Assembly: GCA_903875225.1 (NCBI GenBank) | Contig: CAIQVJ010000061.1 | Coordinates: 1 to 64,000 of the forward strand | Direction of reading: 5' to 3' | DNA from: an uncultured Pseudomonadota bacterium | GTDB lineage: Bacteria > Myxococcota_A > UBA796 > SXON01 | DNA: 64,000 nt | Notes under the pieces: model-generated | Seen by the model: only the letters and a program-made list of their open reading frames with translations | Told to the model about the DNA's origin: nothing | Databases searched by the model: none | Part shown: piece by piece, positions 7,514-15,594 of the stretch | How positions within the stretch are numbered: position 1 is the first letter of the stretch | Layout: each line of letters opens with the position of its first letter | Translations under genes and position numbers: made by a program

Positions 7514-8653
7514 ATGTTCACCTTCTCCGACGATCAACAGGCGCTCATCGAGGCCGCCCGAGCCACCGCCCAGGCCGAGCTTGCGCCGACCGTGAAGGCA
7601 GACGACGAAGCGGAGCTGTTCCGAAAGGACCTGTTCCAGCGACTCGGCGCCGCAGGCCTGTGTGGCGTTCCCACCGCCGAGCAGTGGGGCGGGCTCGGGC
7701 TCGGCTACGTCGAGTACGCGCTGGTGATCGAGGAGATCGCCAAGGTGGCCCCCGCATACGCGGTCGCCGTGGCGGTGAGCGGACTCCCCCAGGTCACCCT
7801 GGCGCAGTTCGGCAACGACGAGCAGCGGGCCCGATGGATGCCCGGATTGGCGGCCGGCGAGCTGCTCGGCGCCTTCGCGCTCTCGGAGCCGGGCAGCGGA
7901 TCGGACGCAGGCAGCCTGCGGACCACGGCGGTACGAGAAGGCAATACATACCGGTTGAACGGAACGAAGTTCTGGATCACCCACGGCGGGTACGCAGACG
8001 TCTACGTCGTCATGGCGCGCACAGGCGGCCCGGGTCCGAAGGGCATCAGCGCCTTCCTGGTGCCCGCGGGCACACCCGGCCTCTCCTTCGGCAAGAAGGA
8101 GGAGAAGATGGGCCTGCGGGCCTCTCCGACCGTGGAGATGATCCTCGAGGACGCCGTGATCCCGGTGGAGAACCGCATCGGAAACGAGGGCAACGGCTTC
8201 CTCGTGGCGATGAGCGCGCTCGACTCCGGCCGCATCACGATCGCGGCGACGGCGCTCGGCATCTCCCAGGCCGCGCTCGACTGCGCAGGTCGCTACGCCG
8301 TGGCCCGCAAGCAATTCGACCAGGCGATCATCGACTTCCAGGCCGTCGGCTTCATGCTCGCCGACATGGCCGTCCGCATCGAGCAGGCCCGCCTGCTCAC
8401 GCACAAGGCCGCATGGCTGAAGGACCAGCGGATGCCCTTCTCCCACATCGCCGCAATGGCGAAGTGCGCGGCGACCGACTGTGGGATGTCGGTCACGACC
8501 GACGCCGTGCAGGTGCTCGGCGGCTACGGGTACACCCGGGAATACCCCCTCGAACGCCTGATGCGCGACGCGAAGGTGATGCAGATCGTGGAGGGCACCA
8601 ACCAGGTCCAGCGCGTCGTGATCGCCCGGCACCTCAAGCGCGGCTGGGACTGA
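7514..8653 (+). CDS. Acyl-CoA dehydrogenase
   Basis: A 379-aa flavoenzyme of fatty-acid or branched-chain acyl-CoA beta-oxidation, cytosolic, passing electrons to ETF. The order is standard: N-terminal helical domain, the FAD/substrate signature GAFALSEPGSGSDAGS (about residues 119-134), KFWITHGG, the C-terminal helical domain with VLGGYGYTREYPLERLMRD, and the catalytic glutamate in VEGTNQVQR. Length is normal. ATG at 7514 follows GGAG at a good distance. The longer frame to 7469 is not needed. No other beta-oxidation genes lie nearby. Substrate chain length cannot be told. Confidence 0.95.
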   Translation: MFTFSDDQQALIEAARATAQAELAPTVKADDEAELFRKDLFQRLGAAGLCGVPTAEQWGGLGLGYVEYALVIEEIAKVAPAYAVAVAVSGLPQVTLAQFGNDEQRARWMPGLAAGELLGAFALSEPGSGSDAGSLRTTAVREGNTYRLNGTKFWITHGGYADVYVVMARTGGPGPKGISAFLVPAGTPGLSFGKKEEKMGLRASPTVEMILEDAVIPVENRIGNEGNGFLVAMSALDSGRITIAATALGISQAALDCAGRYAVARKQFDQAIIDFQAVGFMLADMAVRIEQARLLTHKAAWLKDQRMPFSHIAAMAKCAATDCGMSVTTDAVQVLGGYGYTREYPLERLMRDAKVMQIVEGTNQVQRVVIARHLKRGWD

Positions 8654-8665
8654 CAGCCCCTCCCG

Positions 8666-8681
8666 TGGCACGGATGGTGCA
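8666..8681 (+). promoter_or_regulatory. Candidate sigma-54 promoter upstream of the rhomboid gene
   Basis: The sequence TGGCACGGATGGTGCA fits TGGYACRNNNNTTGCW except for G in place of the first T of the -12 box. The invariant GG and GC are correctly spaced. It lies about 77 bases before the rhomboid start. Confidence 0.45.
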
Positions 8682-8757
8682 CCCGTGGATGCTGCGCTCC
8701 CGGCGCTGAAGGCAGCATCGAGGGGCGCGTGATCGCCATCGTGCGGGAGGAGACCCG

Positions 8758-9408
8758 GTGTTTCCCATTCGCGACAGCCAGCCCTCGGGCATCGCTCCGG
8801 TCACCTGCTGGCTCCTCATCCTGGCCAACGTCATGGTCCTGCTCTGGGGGGCTTCCATCGGGGGACCGTCGTACGAGAGGGTGGTCCAGCAATTCGGACT
8901 GGTACCGGCCGCCTTCTCCGTGGCCCCCCTGGGGAGCGTCGGCACGATCTTCTCGTCGATGTTCCTCCACGCGGGACTCCTGCACCTGCTCGGCAACATG
9001 TGGTTCCTGCACGTGTTCGGCGACAACGCGGAGGCTCGCGCGGGGCACGTGCCGTTCCTCGTGCTGTACCTCGGGGCGGGGGTCGCCGGCGGGGTGCTGT
9101 GCCTCGTTGCCGCCCCGGAGAGCAATCTGCCCACCATCGGCGCCTCCGGTGCGGTCGCGGGCGTGCTGGGGGCCTACCTGATCTGGTTTCCGTCGGCGCG
9201 GATCAACACGCTGGTCGGGTTCGCCTTCTACTGGCGCACCATCCCCGTCCGCGCGTGGTTGTTCATCGGGTTCTGGTTCGCGTTGCAGCTCCTCGGGTGG
9301 TCGGGCGGGGACGGCGGCGTGGCCTGGGGTGCGCACGTCGGCGGGTTCGTGGTCGGCGTGCTGTGGGCAGTCGTGGCGGGTCGGGGGCCGCGAACGATCG
9401 TCGACTGA
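8758..9408 (+). CDS. Rhomboid family intramembrane serine protease
   Basis: A 216-aa membrane protein with six hydrophobic segments. The catalytic dyad is visible: Ser130 in TIGASGAVAG and His193 in WGAHVGGFVVG. The conserved HAGLLHLLGNMWFLHVFGDN (His71, His76, Asn80) covers the oxyanion-side helix. These proteases cleave single-pass substrates within the membrane. GTG at 8758 is preceded by GGAGGAG at ideal spacing. A near-consensus sigma-54 element lies upstream at 8666-8681 and the next gene is a sigma-54-driven Hsp20, suggesting a common stress link. Substrate unknown. Confidence 0.93.
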   Translation: MFPIRDSQPSGIAPVTCWLLILANVMVLLWGASIGGPSYERVVQQFGLVPAAFSVAPLGSVGTIFSSMFLHAGLLHLLGNMWFLHVFGDNAEARAGHVPFLVLYLGAGVAGGVLCLVAAPESNLPTIGASGAVAGVLGAYLIWFPSARINTLVGFAFYWRTIPVRAWLFIGFWFALQLLGWSGGDGGVAWGAHVGGFVVGVLWAVVAGRGPRTIVD

Positions 9409-9490
9409 GGCGCATGTGGGATTTTCCCCAGAGCAGGGGCACCTCCGCCCAACCCGTCCCCCCTCCGCGGCGCTCCTGGCCGGATTGGGA

Positions 9491-9520
9491 CGCGAAACTT
9501 CCACCGGAAGCCGCTTCGCG
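9491..9520. repeat. Nested inverted repeat upstream of the first Hsp20 promoter
   Basis: CGCGAA at 9491-9496 pairs with TTCGCG at 9515-9520, and inside it CTTCC pairs with GGAAG (9498-9510). It ends 15 bases before the -24 box. It could be an operator or activator site. A related CGCGAA lies upstream of the second Hsp20 promoter. Confidence 0.35.
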
Positions 9521-9535
9521 AACGCCTGATCCGAA

Positions 9536-9551
9536 TGGCACGACGCTTGCG
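9536..9551 (+). promoter_or_regulatory. Sigma-54 promoter of the first Hsp20 gene
   Basis: TGGCACGACGCTTGCG matches the -24/-12 consensus except for the last, weakly conserved base. Start of transcription is expected near 9563, about 38 bases before the Hsp20 ATG. Sigma-54 control of a small heat-shock gene is known for hspA of Stigmatella aurantiaca. Confidence 0.7.
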
Positions 9552-9600
9552 ACACGGTCGACGCCGCCATTCCAGGCGGCAACCCAAATGGAGTGCACCA

Positions 9601-10041
9601 ATGAACCAGATCCAACGCATCAATCCGTTCGAGCAGCTTCGCAGCATGTCCAACCTCATGGACCGCCTGTTCCCCTGGACGGGGGAGACGGCCACGGACA
9701 TGCCGGCGATGCTCGACAACCTGCCCCTCGACGTGTACGAGAAGGACGGCAACCTGGTCGTCCGCGCAGCCCTGCCGGGCGTGAAGCAGGAGGACGTCAA
9801 GATCAACATCACCCAGGATCTCCTGCAGATCTCCGCCGAGCGCAAGGACGAGAGCGACGTCCGCAAGGGCGACTACTACCTCAAGGAGTACTCCGCAGGT
9901 AGCTGGTACCGCTCCGTGCGGCTCCCTGCCGACGTCCAGGCGGACAAGGCTGCGGCCACGTACGCCAACGGGTTCGTGACGCTCACCATCCCGCGCAAGC
10001 CCACCGCCAAGCCGCGCAGCATCGAAGTCAAGATCGACTGA
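9601..10041 (+). CDS. Small heat-shock protein Hsp20
   Basis: A 146-aa alpha-crystallin-type chaperone. The N-terminus MNQIQRINPFEQLRSMSNLM precedes an alpha-crystallin domain of about 90 residues: P-A-M-L-D-N-L-P-L-D-V-Y-E-K-D, AALPGVKQEDVKI, and FVTLTIPRKP with a short basic tail. It binds unfolding proteins without ATP. The start ATG fits the alignment with its paralogue at 15595-16041, which shares most of the sequence. It is monocistronic, with a sigma-54 promoter and a strong hairpin after the stop. Function assignment is secure. Confidence 0.95.
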   Translation: MNQIQRINPFEQLRSMSNLMDRLFPWTGETATDMPAMLDNLPLDVYEKDGNLVVRAALPGVKQEDVKINITQDLLQISAERKDESDVRKGDYYLKEYSAGSWYRSVRLPADVQADKAAATYANGFVTLTIPRKPTAKPRSIEVKID

Positions 10042-10062
10042 TCCGAGCGTGGGCTGAACCCC

Positions 10063-10091
10063 AGGCGGCCCGGATCCGTTCCGGGCCGCCT
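10063..10091 (+). terminator. Hairpin terminator after Hsp20
   Basis: A perfect 12-bp stem (AGGCGGCCCGGA with its complement) closes a five-base loop 22 bases after the Hsp20 stop. It is followed by TGTTGTC, a poor U-tract, which is common in high-GC genomes. It may also end the convergent lipoprotein gene. Confidence 0.65.
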
Positions 10092-10127
10092 GTTGTCAGG
10101 CATCGCCCGGATGGCGCCTGGTGTTGC

Positions 10128-11147
10128 TCACGGCCCACACCGAAAACCGGCAGCAGACTCGCGCGCCACCGTCCGCCGACCGCAGGCCACGACGCCGTCC
10201 AGCCAGCCCCAGGCGGTTCGGAACCCGACGACCAGTGTGCCACCATGGTCCTCTCGCAGCACCACGCGGGTGTCTGCGGTCACACGGGCAAAGGGAGTGG
10301 CCTCGCCCTCCACCGAGATCCACGTCCCCTCCCCGAGCTCCACCCAGCTCACGTCCGACATCTCCAACGTCCCACCGCCGACCCCTTCACCGAATCCGTA
10401 CCCGTCGGACGCCGCAACTGCATCCGCTCGGACCCAGCCGACCACGCGGGCGGCGGCCGTCCGCACCTCGACGGGGCGCCACCCGTCGACAGCAGCGCCA
10501 CGCGCCAGCAGCAGCATCCAGCCGTTCCTCGCCACCCCGAGCAGGGCACCGTCGGGCGCATCCCGGACCCGCAGCACGGGGGGCAGCCCGTCCCCGCCCG
10601 TGGGATCGACGATCACGAGGTCGGACACCGCATCCATGTCGAACGGCGAATAGCGCCAGACCCGACCAAGCTGGCTGTCGGCGAGCCAACCATCCACCCG
10701 CAGGCCCACGTCCTCCCACACCACGTGCGCCACCGAGCCCACGTGGACGTCCACCGTGGCGGCCGTCCCACCGGCGAGGGTGACGCCGGGGTCGTCTGTG
10801 GCCATCCCCGCGTTCGCCGCCTCCTGCGCGAGGGCCACACGCTCGATCGGCCGCACCGCGAGGTCCTCCCGCCGCACCCCCACGATCACCCGGATGGCAC
10901 CGTCGTCGGCGAGCACCCGTACCACGTCGCCGCCATCGTCCACCACCAGCGTGTCGAACGGCTCCGTGGGTTCGGGCGAGAACGTCCGCCGGCCGGGCAC
11001 GAGCTCGAACGGTCCGATCGCGACCACGGTCGCCCGCCACGGGGTCAGCACGGCAGGGTCGGCAGCCGCGAGCAGGGCGCGGGCGTCGAGGTGCGGGGGA
11101 GCGTTCGGGATCCCGACGTGCGGGGCGCAACCAAGCAGGAGCAGCAT
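10128..11147 (-). CDS. Lipoprotein of unknown function
   Basis: A 339-aa protein. MLLLLGCAP gives a minimal lipobox (Cys7). The mature part is mainly beta-rich, with many Val and Thr, repeated G-W-x-x-x-x-V patterns and a pair of cysteines at the end (VACGRR, FRCGP). The second half could hold SH3-like or WG-type repeats (RVVGWVRADAV, TAWGWLDGVVACG), but no family is secure. It is convergent with the Hsp20 gene and divergent from the exported protein at 11213, sharing a 65-base promoter region with it. Confidence 0.65.
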   Translation of the reverse strand: MLLLLGCAPHVGIPNAPPHLDARALLAAADPAVLTPWRATVVAIGPFELVPGRRTFSPEPTEPFDTLVVDDGGDVVRVLADDGAIRVIVGVRREDLAVRPIERVALAQEAANAGMATDDPGVTLAGGTAATVDVHVGSVAHVVWEDVGLRVDGWLADSQLGRVWRYSPFDMDAVSDLVIVDPTGGDGLPPVLRVRDAPDGALLGVARNGWMLLLARGAAVDGWRPVEVRTAAARVVGWVRADAVAASDGYGFGEGVGGGTLEMSDVSWVELGEGTWISVEGEATPFARVTADTRVVLREDHGGTLVVGFRTAWGWLDGVVACGRRTVARESAAGFRCGP

Positions 11148-11212
11148 CGCAGTCAGGCTATGCCGGCAGGGGAGCCCCAGCGGGGTAAGTGCCCCTTGCT
11201 CGATGAGGCCCG

Positions 11213-11836
11213 ATGTCGCTGGTCCTGCTCCTTCCCCTGCTCCTCACCCCACCTGCGAGCGCGAAGGCGCCAAAGCGGGCCGCGTCGTCGGCTTCCGAGG
11301 CCCACGCCGAACCCGCTGCGGAAGCCGCGGCGGAGCCGGTAGCAGCGCCCGCGGTGCCCAGGTTCGCGCGCATGGAGGTGCCCGGCTGTGGCTGTGCGCT
11401 GTATGCACCCTCAGGCCTCGCGTTCGATCCGCCGACGAAGAGCGAGGACGGTTCGGACGTGTGGACGGGGGAGGCCGCGGTGGATCGCTGGCACTTCGGA
11501 GCGGTCGTCGTGAAGTTCGCTGTGCCCATGCAGGCCAGCACGGAGGCTGCCCCCGGAGACGACATGGAGGCATTGCTCATCAGCTACATGGACTTCCTCA
11601 AGACCCAGCTCTCCATCACCAGCGCAGCCGGTGTCGGCCGCGGTCACACGCACGCCGAGAACCCCTCCGCGCGCGGCGTGATCGACTACTGGGAGGACAA
11701 GGACGGGGACCACTGGGCGGTGAAAGGCTGGGTCGACGCCGACCGGCTCGCGGTGATGTTCGTGTACGGCCCGGGCGACTACCCGTACCTGACCGCGCAG
11801 CAGCTCTACCTGGATGGGTTCCGGTTCCAGCCCTGA
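11213..11836 (+). CDS. Exported protein of unknown function
   Basis: A 207-aa protein. A Sec signal peptide (M-S-L-V-L-L-L-P-L-L-L-T-P-P-A-S-A) is followed by an Ala/Glu/Pro-rich linker to about residue 48. The folded part begins FARMEVPGCGCALYAPSG, with two close cysteines, and ends YLDGFRFQP. The pattern is of a compact alpha/beta periplasmic domain. Family not recognised. A weak CCCTG/CAGGG hairpin follows the stop. Confidence 0.65.
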   Translation: MSLVLLLPLLLTPPASAKAPKRAASSASEAHAEPAAEAAAEPVAAPAVPRFARMEVPGCGCALYAPSGLAFDPPTKSEDGSDVWTGEAAVDRWHFGAVVVKFAVPMQASTEAAPGDDMEALLISYMDFLKTQLSITSAAGVGRGHTHAENPSARGVIDYWEDKDGDHWAVKGWVDADRLAVMFVYGPGDYPYLTAQQLYLDGFRFQP

Positions 11837-11883
11837 CCTCGCTCTCGCGCCAGGGCAACGGCCCCGCGCCGCCCCGCGACACG

Positions 11884-11899
11884 TGGAATGGTTGTTGCG
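11884..11899 (+). promoter_or_regulatory. Weak sigma-54-like element before the EEP/PLD operon
   Basis: TGGAATGGTTGTTGCG keeps the invariant GG and GC with correct spacing but departs from the consensus at three other positions. It lies 31 bases before the EEP start codon. Confidence 0.3.
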
Positions 11900-11929
11900 A
11901 GGAGTCCCTTTGTCCGTGGGATCCCCCCG

Positions 11930-12709
11930 ATGCATACCGACGTGCCGACGCTCCGAGTGGCCACCTTCAACATCCACAAGGGGTTCTCGCATTTCAACGC
12001 GCGGATGATGGTCCACGAGCTGCGGGAGCGGCTGCGCCACGCAGCGCCGGATGTCGTGTTCCTGCAGGAGGTCCAGGGGCTCCATCTCAAGCACGCTGCC
12101 CGACACCCCAACTGGCCTGAGAGCCCCCAGCACGAGTTCCTCGCAGAGGGCACGTGGAAGGCGACCGCGTACGGCAAGAACGTGGTCTACGACCACGGGC
12201 ACCACGGCAACGCGATCCTCTCCCGGTTCCCGATCGTGAGCTCGGTGAACCGGGACGTGACCGACCTTGCGATCGAGAGGCGCGGCATGCTGCACTGCGA
12301 GTTGGCGGTGCCGGGGCTGCCCGGCCCCCTGCACTGCGTGTGCGTCCACCTCTCGTTGTTCGCTGCCAGTCGCGCGCGGCAGATGGGCGGGTTGGTCGAC
12401 ACGCTGGGGGAGCTGGCCCCCGGCAATTCGCCCCTGCTCATCGCAGGCGACTTCAACGACTGGCAGAACCGGGGCGACCGCCTGCTCGCCGAGCGCCTGG
12501 GCATGAAGGAGGCCTTCGCCGGCGCAGGCGGGGGACCTGCGCGGAGCTTTCCGTCCTGGGCCCCCACGCTCCGCCTGGACCGGTTGTACGTCCGCGGGTT
12601 CGACGTGCAATCCGCGACTGTGCACGCAGGCCCGGAGTGGGCCCGGCTCTCGGATCACGCGGCGCTCTCCGCGGTGCTCTCCGCCGCCCCGGAGCCGCGG
12701 GGCCCATGA
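11930..12709 (+). CDS. Endonuclease/exonuclease/phosphatase family protein (YbhP-like)
   Basis: A 259-aa soluble enzyme of the EEP superfamily. Motifs in order: LRVATFNIHKGF (metal-binding Asn), DVVFLQEVQG (catalytic Glu), HGNAILSRFPI, LLIAGDFNDW (Asp/Asn) and LSDHAALSAVL (final Asp-His). The ATG at 11930 starts directly before the domain. The upstream in-frame ATG would add 14 residues encoded across the sigma-54-like element. Its stop overlaps the ATG of a PLD-type synthase, the same pairing as ybhP-ybhO(clsB) in E. coli, so a role in phospholipid metabolism or cleavage is likely. The true substrate is unknown. Confidence 0.88.
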   Translation: MHTDVPTLRVATFNIHKGFSHFNARMMVHELRERLRHAAPDVVFLQEVQGLHLKHAARHPNWPESPQHEFLAEGTWKATAYGKNVVYDHGHHGNAILSRFPIVSSVNRDVTDLAIERRGMLHCELAVPGLPGPLHCVCVHLSLFAASRARQMGGLVDTLGELAPGNSPLLIAGDFNDWQNRGDRLLAERLGMKEAFAGAGGGPARSFPSWAPTLRLDRLYVRGFDVQSATVHAGPEWARLSDHAALSAVLSAAPEPRGP

Positions 12710-13908
12710 CGCCCGCCCTCGTCCCCGGCAATCGGCTCACCCTCCTGAACAGCGGGGCGGAGTACTTCCCGGCCCTGCTCGCCGCCATCGATGGAGCACG
12801 CTCGAGTGTACAGGTGGAGACCTACATCTTCGAGCAGGACCGGACCGGGCGCGCGGTGGCGTCGGCGCTCTCGCGCGCAAGCCGCCGCGGGGTCTCGGTG
12901 CGGGTGTTGGTGGACGGTTACGGAGGCGGGGCATTCCGCACCACCCTGATGCCGCAGATGCTCGCAGATGGCGTGCAGGTGCTGCTGTACCAGTCGGAGT
13001 TCTTGCGCCCCGGGCTGTTCAAGTGGCGGCTCTGGCGACTCGGGCGGCTCCGGTTGCGACGACTGCACCGGAAGATGGCGGTCGTCGACGGACGGGTGGC
13101 TTTCGTGGGGGGGATCAACCTGATCGACGACCTGGACCTGCCCGACCCGGAGCTGCAACCCCGCTTCGATTTCGCGGTTCGGGTCGAGGGCCCGCTCGCT
13201 GCCTCAGCTCGACATGCGATGAGCCGCCTCTGGCAGAGCGTCGCTGGCAGCGATCTGCGCGCGGGCGACGCCGACCCAACCGAGGTCGACCTTCCGACGG
13301 CGGGTGAGGAGAGCGCAGCCATCGTCCTCCGCGACAACGTCCGCCGCCGTCGCGACATCGAACTGGCGTATCTGCAGGCGATCCGCGGCGCACAGCGGGA
13401 GATCATCCTCGCGAATGCCTACTTCCTCCCAGGCAATCGGTTCCGGCAGGCCCTGATCGATGCGGCGGGGCGCGGCGTCTCAGTGAGCGTGCTCCTGCAG
13501 GGGCGGGCGGAGTACCGCCTGCTCTACTACGCCACCCAATCGCTCTACGGGGCACTGCTGCACGGCGGTGTCCGGATCTTCGAGTACGATCGAAGCTTCC
13601 TCCATGCCAAGGTGGCCGTGATCGACTCCGAGTGGGCCACCGTGGGGTCCAGCAACATCGACCCATTCAGCCTGCTGCTCGCGCAGGAGGCCAACGTGGT
13701 GACCCGCACACCCGCTTTCGCCACGAAGCTCCGTACCGCGCTCGTGGACGCGCTGGACAACGGATCCCACGAGCTCAAGTCCGCGGACTGGCAACACTCC
13801 AACGTGGCGCTGCGGCTGCTGCGCTCCGGGTGCTACCAGATCATCCGCCTGCTCCTCGGCGCCGTGGGCTTCGGCTTCGAGGATGGCGCGCCCCCCACCG
13901 AGGCCTGA
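12706..13908 (+). CDS. Phospholipase D family cardiolipin synthase (ClsB-like)
   Basis: A 400-aa enzyme with two HKD motifs: H121-x-K123 in LHRKMAVVDG followed by AFVGGIN, and H300-x-K302 in LHAKVAVIDS followed by ATVGSSN. It lacks the two N-terminal TM helices of ClsA, like E. coli ClsB (YbhO). Family members transfer phosphatidyl groups between phosphatidylglycerol or phosphatidylethanolamine to make cardiolipin at the inner membrane. The ATG overlaps the EEP stop (ATGA), so the two are coupled. Next to it lie a BON-domain protein and a PAP2 phosphatase, also envelope-related. Confidence 0.9.
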   Translation: MTPALVPGNRLTLLNSGAEYFPALLAAIDGARSSVQVETYIFEQDRTGRAVASALSRASRRGVSVRVLVDGYGGGAFRTTLMPQMLADGVQVLLYQSEFLRPGLFKWRLWRLGRLRLRRLHRKMAVVDGRVAFVGGINLIDDLDLPDPELQPRFDFAVRVEGPLAASARHAMSRLWQSVAGSDLRAGDADPTEVDLPTAGEESAAIVLRDNVRRRRDIELAYLQAIRGAQREIILANAYFLPGNRFRQALIDAAGRGVSVSVLLQGRAEYRLLYYATQSLYGALLHGGVRIFEYDRSFLHAKVAVIDSEWATVGSSNIDPFSLLLAQEANVVTRTPAFATKLRTALVDALDNGSHELKSADWQHSNVALRLLRSGCYQIIRLLLGAVGFGFEDGAPPTEA

Positions 13909-14050
13909 CCCGCGGCGGCGGATCCCCAGCACGCAGGGCCCCTGTGCCCGAACCGCGGGCTGGATCGCCCACCGCCCGGGCGGAAGGGATGCACACACGG
14001 GCTCCCCGGGCGCCTGCACTCCTTCCCCCCCCCGCTCCCGGCCGACAGCG

Positions 14051-14066
14051 TGGTACAGCCCTTGCA
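14051..14066 (+). promoter_or_regulatory. Sigma-54 promoter of the BON gene, perfect consensus
   Basis: TGGTACAGCCCTTGCA matches TGGYACRNNNNTTGCW completely. The predicted transcript starts near 14078, giving a 49-base leader to the BON start at 14127. Confidence 0.78.
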
Positions 14067-14126
14067 CACATTCGCCGCGGCGCGACAAATCTCAACCATT
14101 CCGATTGAGGACGCCCGAGGAATTCC

Positions 14127-14783
14127 ATGCAACGCAAATCCGATGTGCAACTGCGCGATGAGTTGTTGGCAGAGATCAAGTGGGACACGCGCCTGAACCC
14201 GACGGAGATCGGTGTGGCGGTCAAGAACGGTGTCGTGACGCTGAGCGGAACGGTCGACAGTTGGGCGAAGCGCCTCGCCGCGAAGGAGACCGCTCACCGC
14301 GTGTACGGAGTTCTCGACGTCGCCAATGACATCGTGGTGCACACCGCCAGCTCCCCGGGCCGCACGGACGCCGAGATCGCCGAACAGGCGCGCCGCGCTC
14401 TGGAGTGGGATGTCTTCGTTCCCCACGAAAAGATCCACACCACCGTCTCCAAGGGCATCCTCACCCTCGAAGGCGAGGTCGCCTCCGCGTCGCAGCGCAA
14501 CGATGCGGCGCGCGCCGTCCGCAACCTCCTCGGAGTCGTGGCCGTCGCCAACACCATCCGGGTCAAGTCCCAGGTTCGCAGCGCCGAGGTCAAGCAGGCC
14601 ATCACCGACGCACTGAGGCGCCACGCCAACTGGGAAGCCCAGCAGGTGAACGTGGAGGTGACCGGCGGCGAGGTGAAGGTGAAGGGCAGCGTGGACTCCT
14701 GGGCCGAGCGTGAGGCGGTCCTCTCGGCGGTGTGGGGCACGCGCGGCGTTCAGACGGTCGACGCCCAGATCGCCGTCCAGTAG
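14127..14783 (+). CDS. Triple BON-domain protein (OsmY-like, no signal peptide)
   Basis: A 218-aa protein built of three BON domains of about 70 residues (about 1-72, 76-148 and 151-218). Each ends with the typical glycine-hydrophobic pattern, for example VKNGVVTLSGTVDSW, VSKGILTLEGEV and EVKVKGSVDSWAER. BON domains bind phospholipid, and multi-BON proteins such as OsmY and DolP protect the envelope under stress. No signal peptide is visible, so it would be cytoplasmic or exported by another route. The ATG follows a GAGGAA site. A perfect sigma-54 promoter precedes it, and the PAP2 gene follows 19 bases after the stop. Confidence 0.93.
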   Translation: MQRKSDVQLRDELLAEIKWDTRLNPTEIGVAVKNGVVTLSGTVDSWAKRLAAKETAHRVYGVLDVANDIVVHTASSPGRTDAEIAEQARRALEWDVFVPHEKIHTTVSKGILTLEGEVASASQRNDAARAVRNLLGVVAVANTIRVKSQVRSAEVKQAITDALRRHANWEAQQVNVEVTGGEVKVKGSVDSWAEREAVLSAVWGTRGVQTVDAQIAVQ

Positions 14784-14802
14784 TGGGACACGGCCGAAGC
14801 CG

Positions 14803-15468
14803 GTGAGTCCCCCGCCCGCTGCACCCGGACGTTGGCGCCACGCTGCGCCGACGTCCCTGTCGTTCCCACGACGCCTCGCGGAGGCCAGCGTCGTCGCGTT
14901 CCTCACCGCGACGCTCTACTTCGAGGCGGGTGCGCACGGCGGGCCCGCCCGGGCGCCGCCCGAGGTCGCCGCGGACCTCCGGATCCCGTTCCTGGTGGCG
15001 ACGATCTGGCTCTACCTCCCCGGCTACGTCGGGTGCTTCCTGCTCTGCGTCACCGCGCTCACGGACCGCCGGGCCTTCCGGAGCGCGCTGCTCGCATTCC
15101 TCGTCGTGGGCGTCGTGGCCTCGAGCGTGTTCGTCGCCTGGCCCACGCCGAGCCCCCCGCGGGGTCCTGTGCCCAGTGGAACGATGACGTTCGCGCTGCT
15201 CGGCTGGCTCTACGCCCATGACCCGCCGGCCAATGCCTTTCCCTCGCTCCATGTCGCGAACGCGGGCATGTGCGCCGCCATCACGGCTCGCGTGCGCCCC
15301 CGCTGGCGCTGGGCGGCGTGGTCGCTCGCGATCGGCGTCATCGTGAGCACGCTCACCCTCCGCCAGCACTGGCTCGCAGACGTCGCAGGTGGGGTCGCCC
15401 TCGGGGTCGCGGGCATGTCGCTCTGGCGGGTGCTGTGGGAACGAACGCCCACCTCCGCCCCCCGGTGA
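14803..15468 (+). CDS. PAP2 superfamily membrane phosphatase
   Basis: A 221-aa protein with about five TM segments. The PAP2 motifs are AFPSLHVANAG (PSxH) and TLRQHWLADVAGGVALG (RxxHxxxD), the form seen in the inositolphosphotransferase/AUR1-like branch. The first K-x6-RP motif is not obvious. It may dephosphorylate a lipid phosphate or transfer a phosphate head group. GTG at 14803 is the best start, 20 bases after the BON stop, so it is probably read from the same sigma-54 promoter. Confidence 0.8.
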   Translation: MSPPPAAPGRWRHAAPTSLSFPRRLAEASVVAFLTATLYFEAGAHGGPARAPPEVAADLRIPFLVATIWLYLPGYVGCFLLCVTALTDRRAFRSALLAFLVVGVVASSVFVAWPTPSPPRGPVPSGTMTFALLGWLYAHDPPANAFPSLHVANAGMCAAITARVRPRWRWAAWSLAIGVIVSTLTLRQHWLADVAGGVALGVAGMSLWRVLWERTPTSAPR

Positions 15469-15548
15469 GTGGCCCGACTCTACCGCTCCACGACCAGGAA
15501 GCGGGTCACGCCACCTGGCCAAGGGGTGCGTCCAGGCCAACGAGAAGC

Positions 15549-15575
15549 GGCCGACCGGGGAGCACCCGGCCGGCC
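15549..15575 (-). terminator. Hairpin terminator of the second Hsp20 gene
   Basis: An 11-bp stem with one G-U pair and a five-base loop lies 20 bases beyond the Hsp20 stop on the minus strand. The U-tract is poor. It could also serve the convergent PAP2 gene. Confidence 0.5.
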
Positions 15576-15594
15576 TGTCCCCTTCGCGACCCGG

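Noticed and set aside
9573-9600. Longer start for the first Hsp20 gene (frame open from 9535)
   Set aside because: The upstream codons overlap the sigma-54 promoter and have no counterpart in the second Hsp20 copy.
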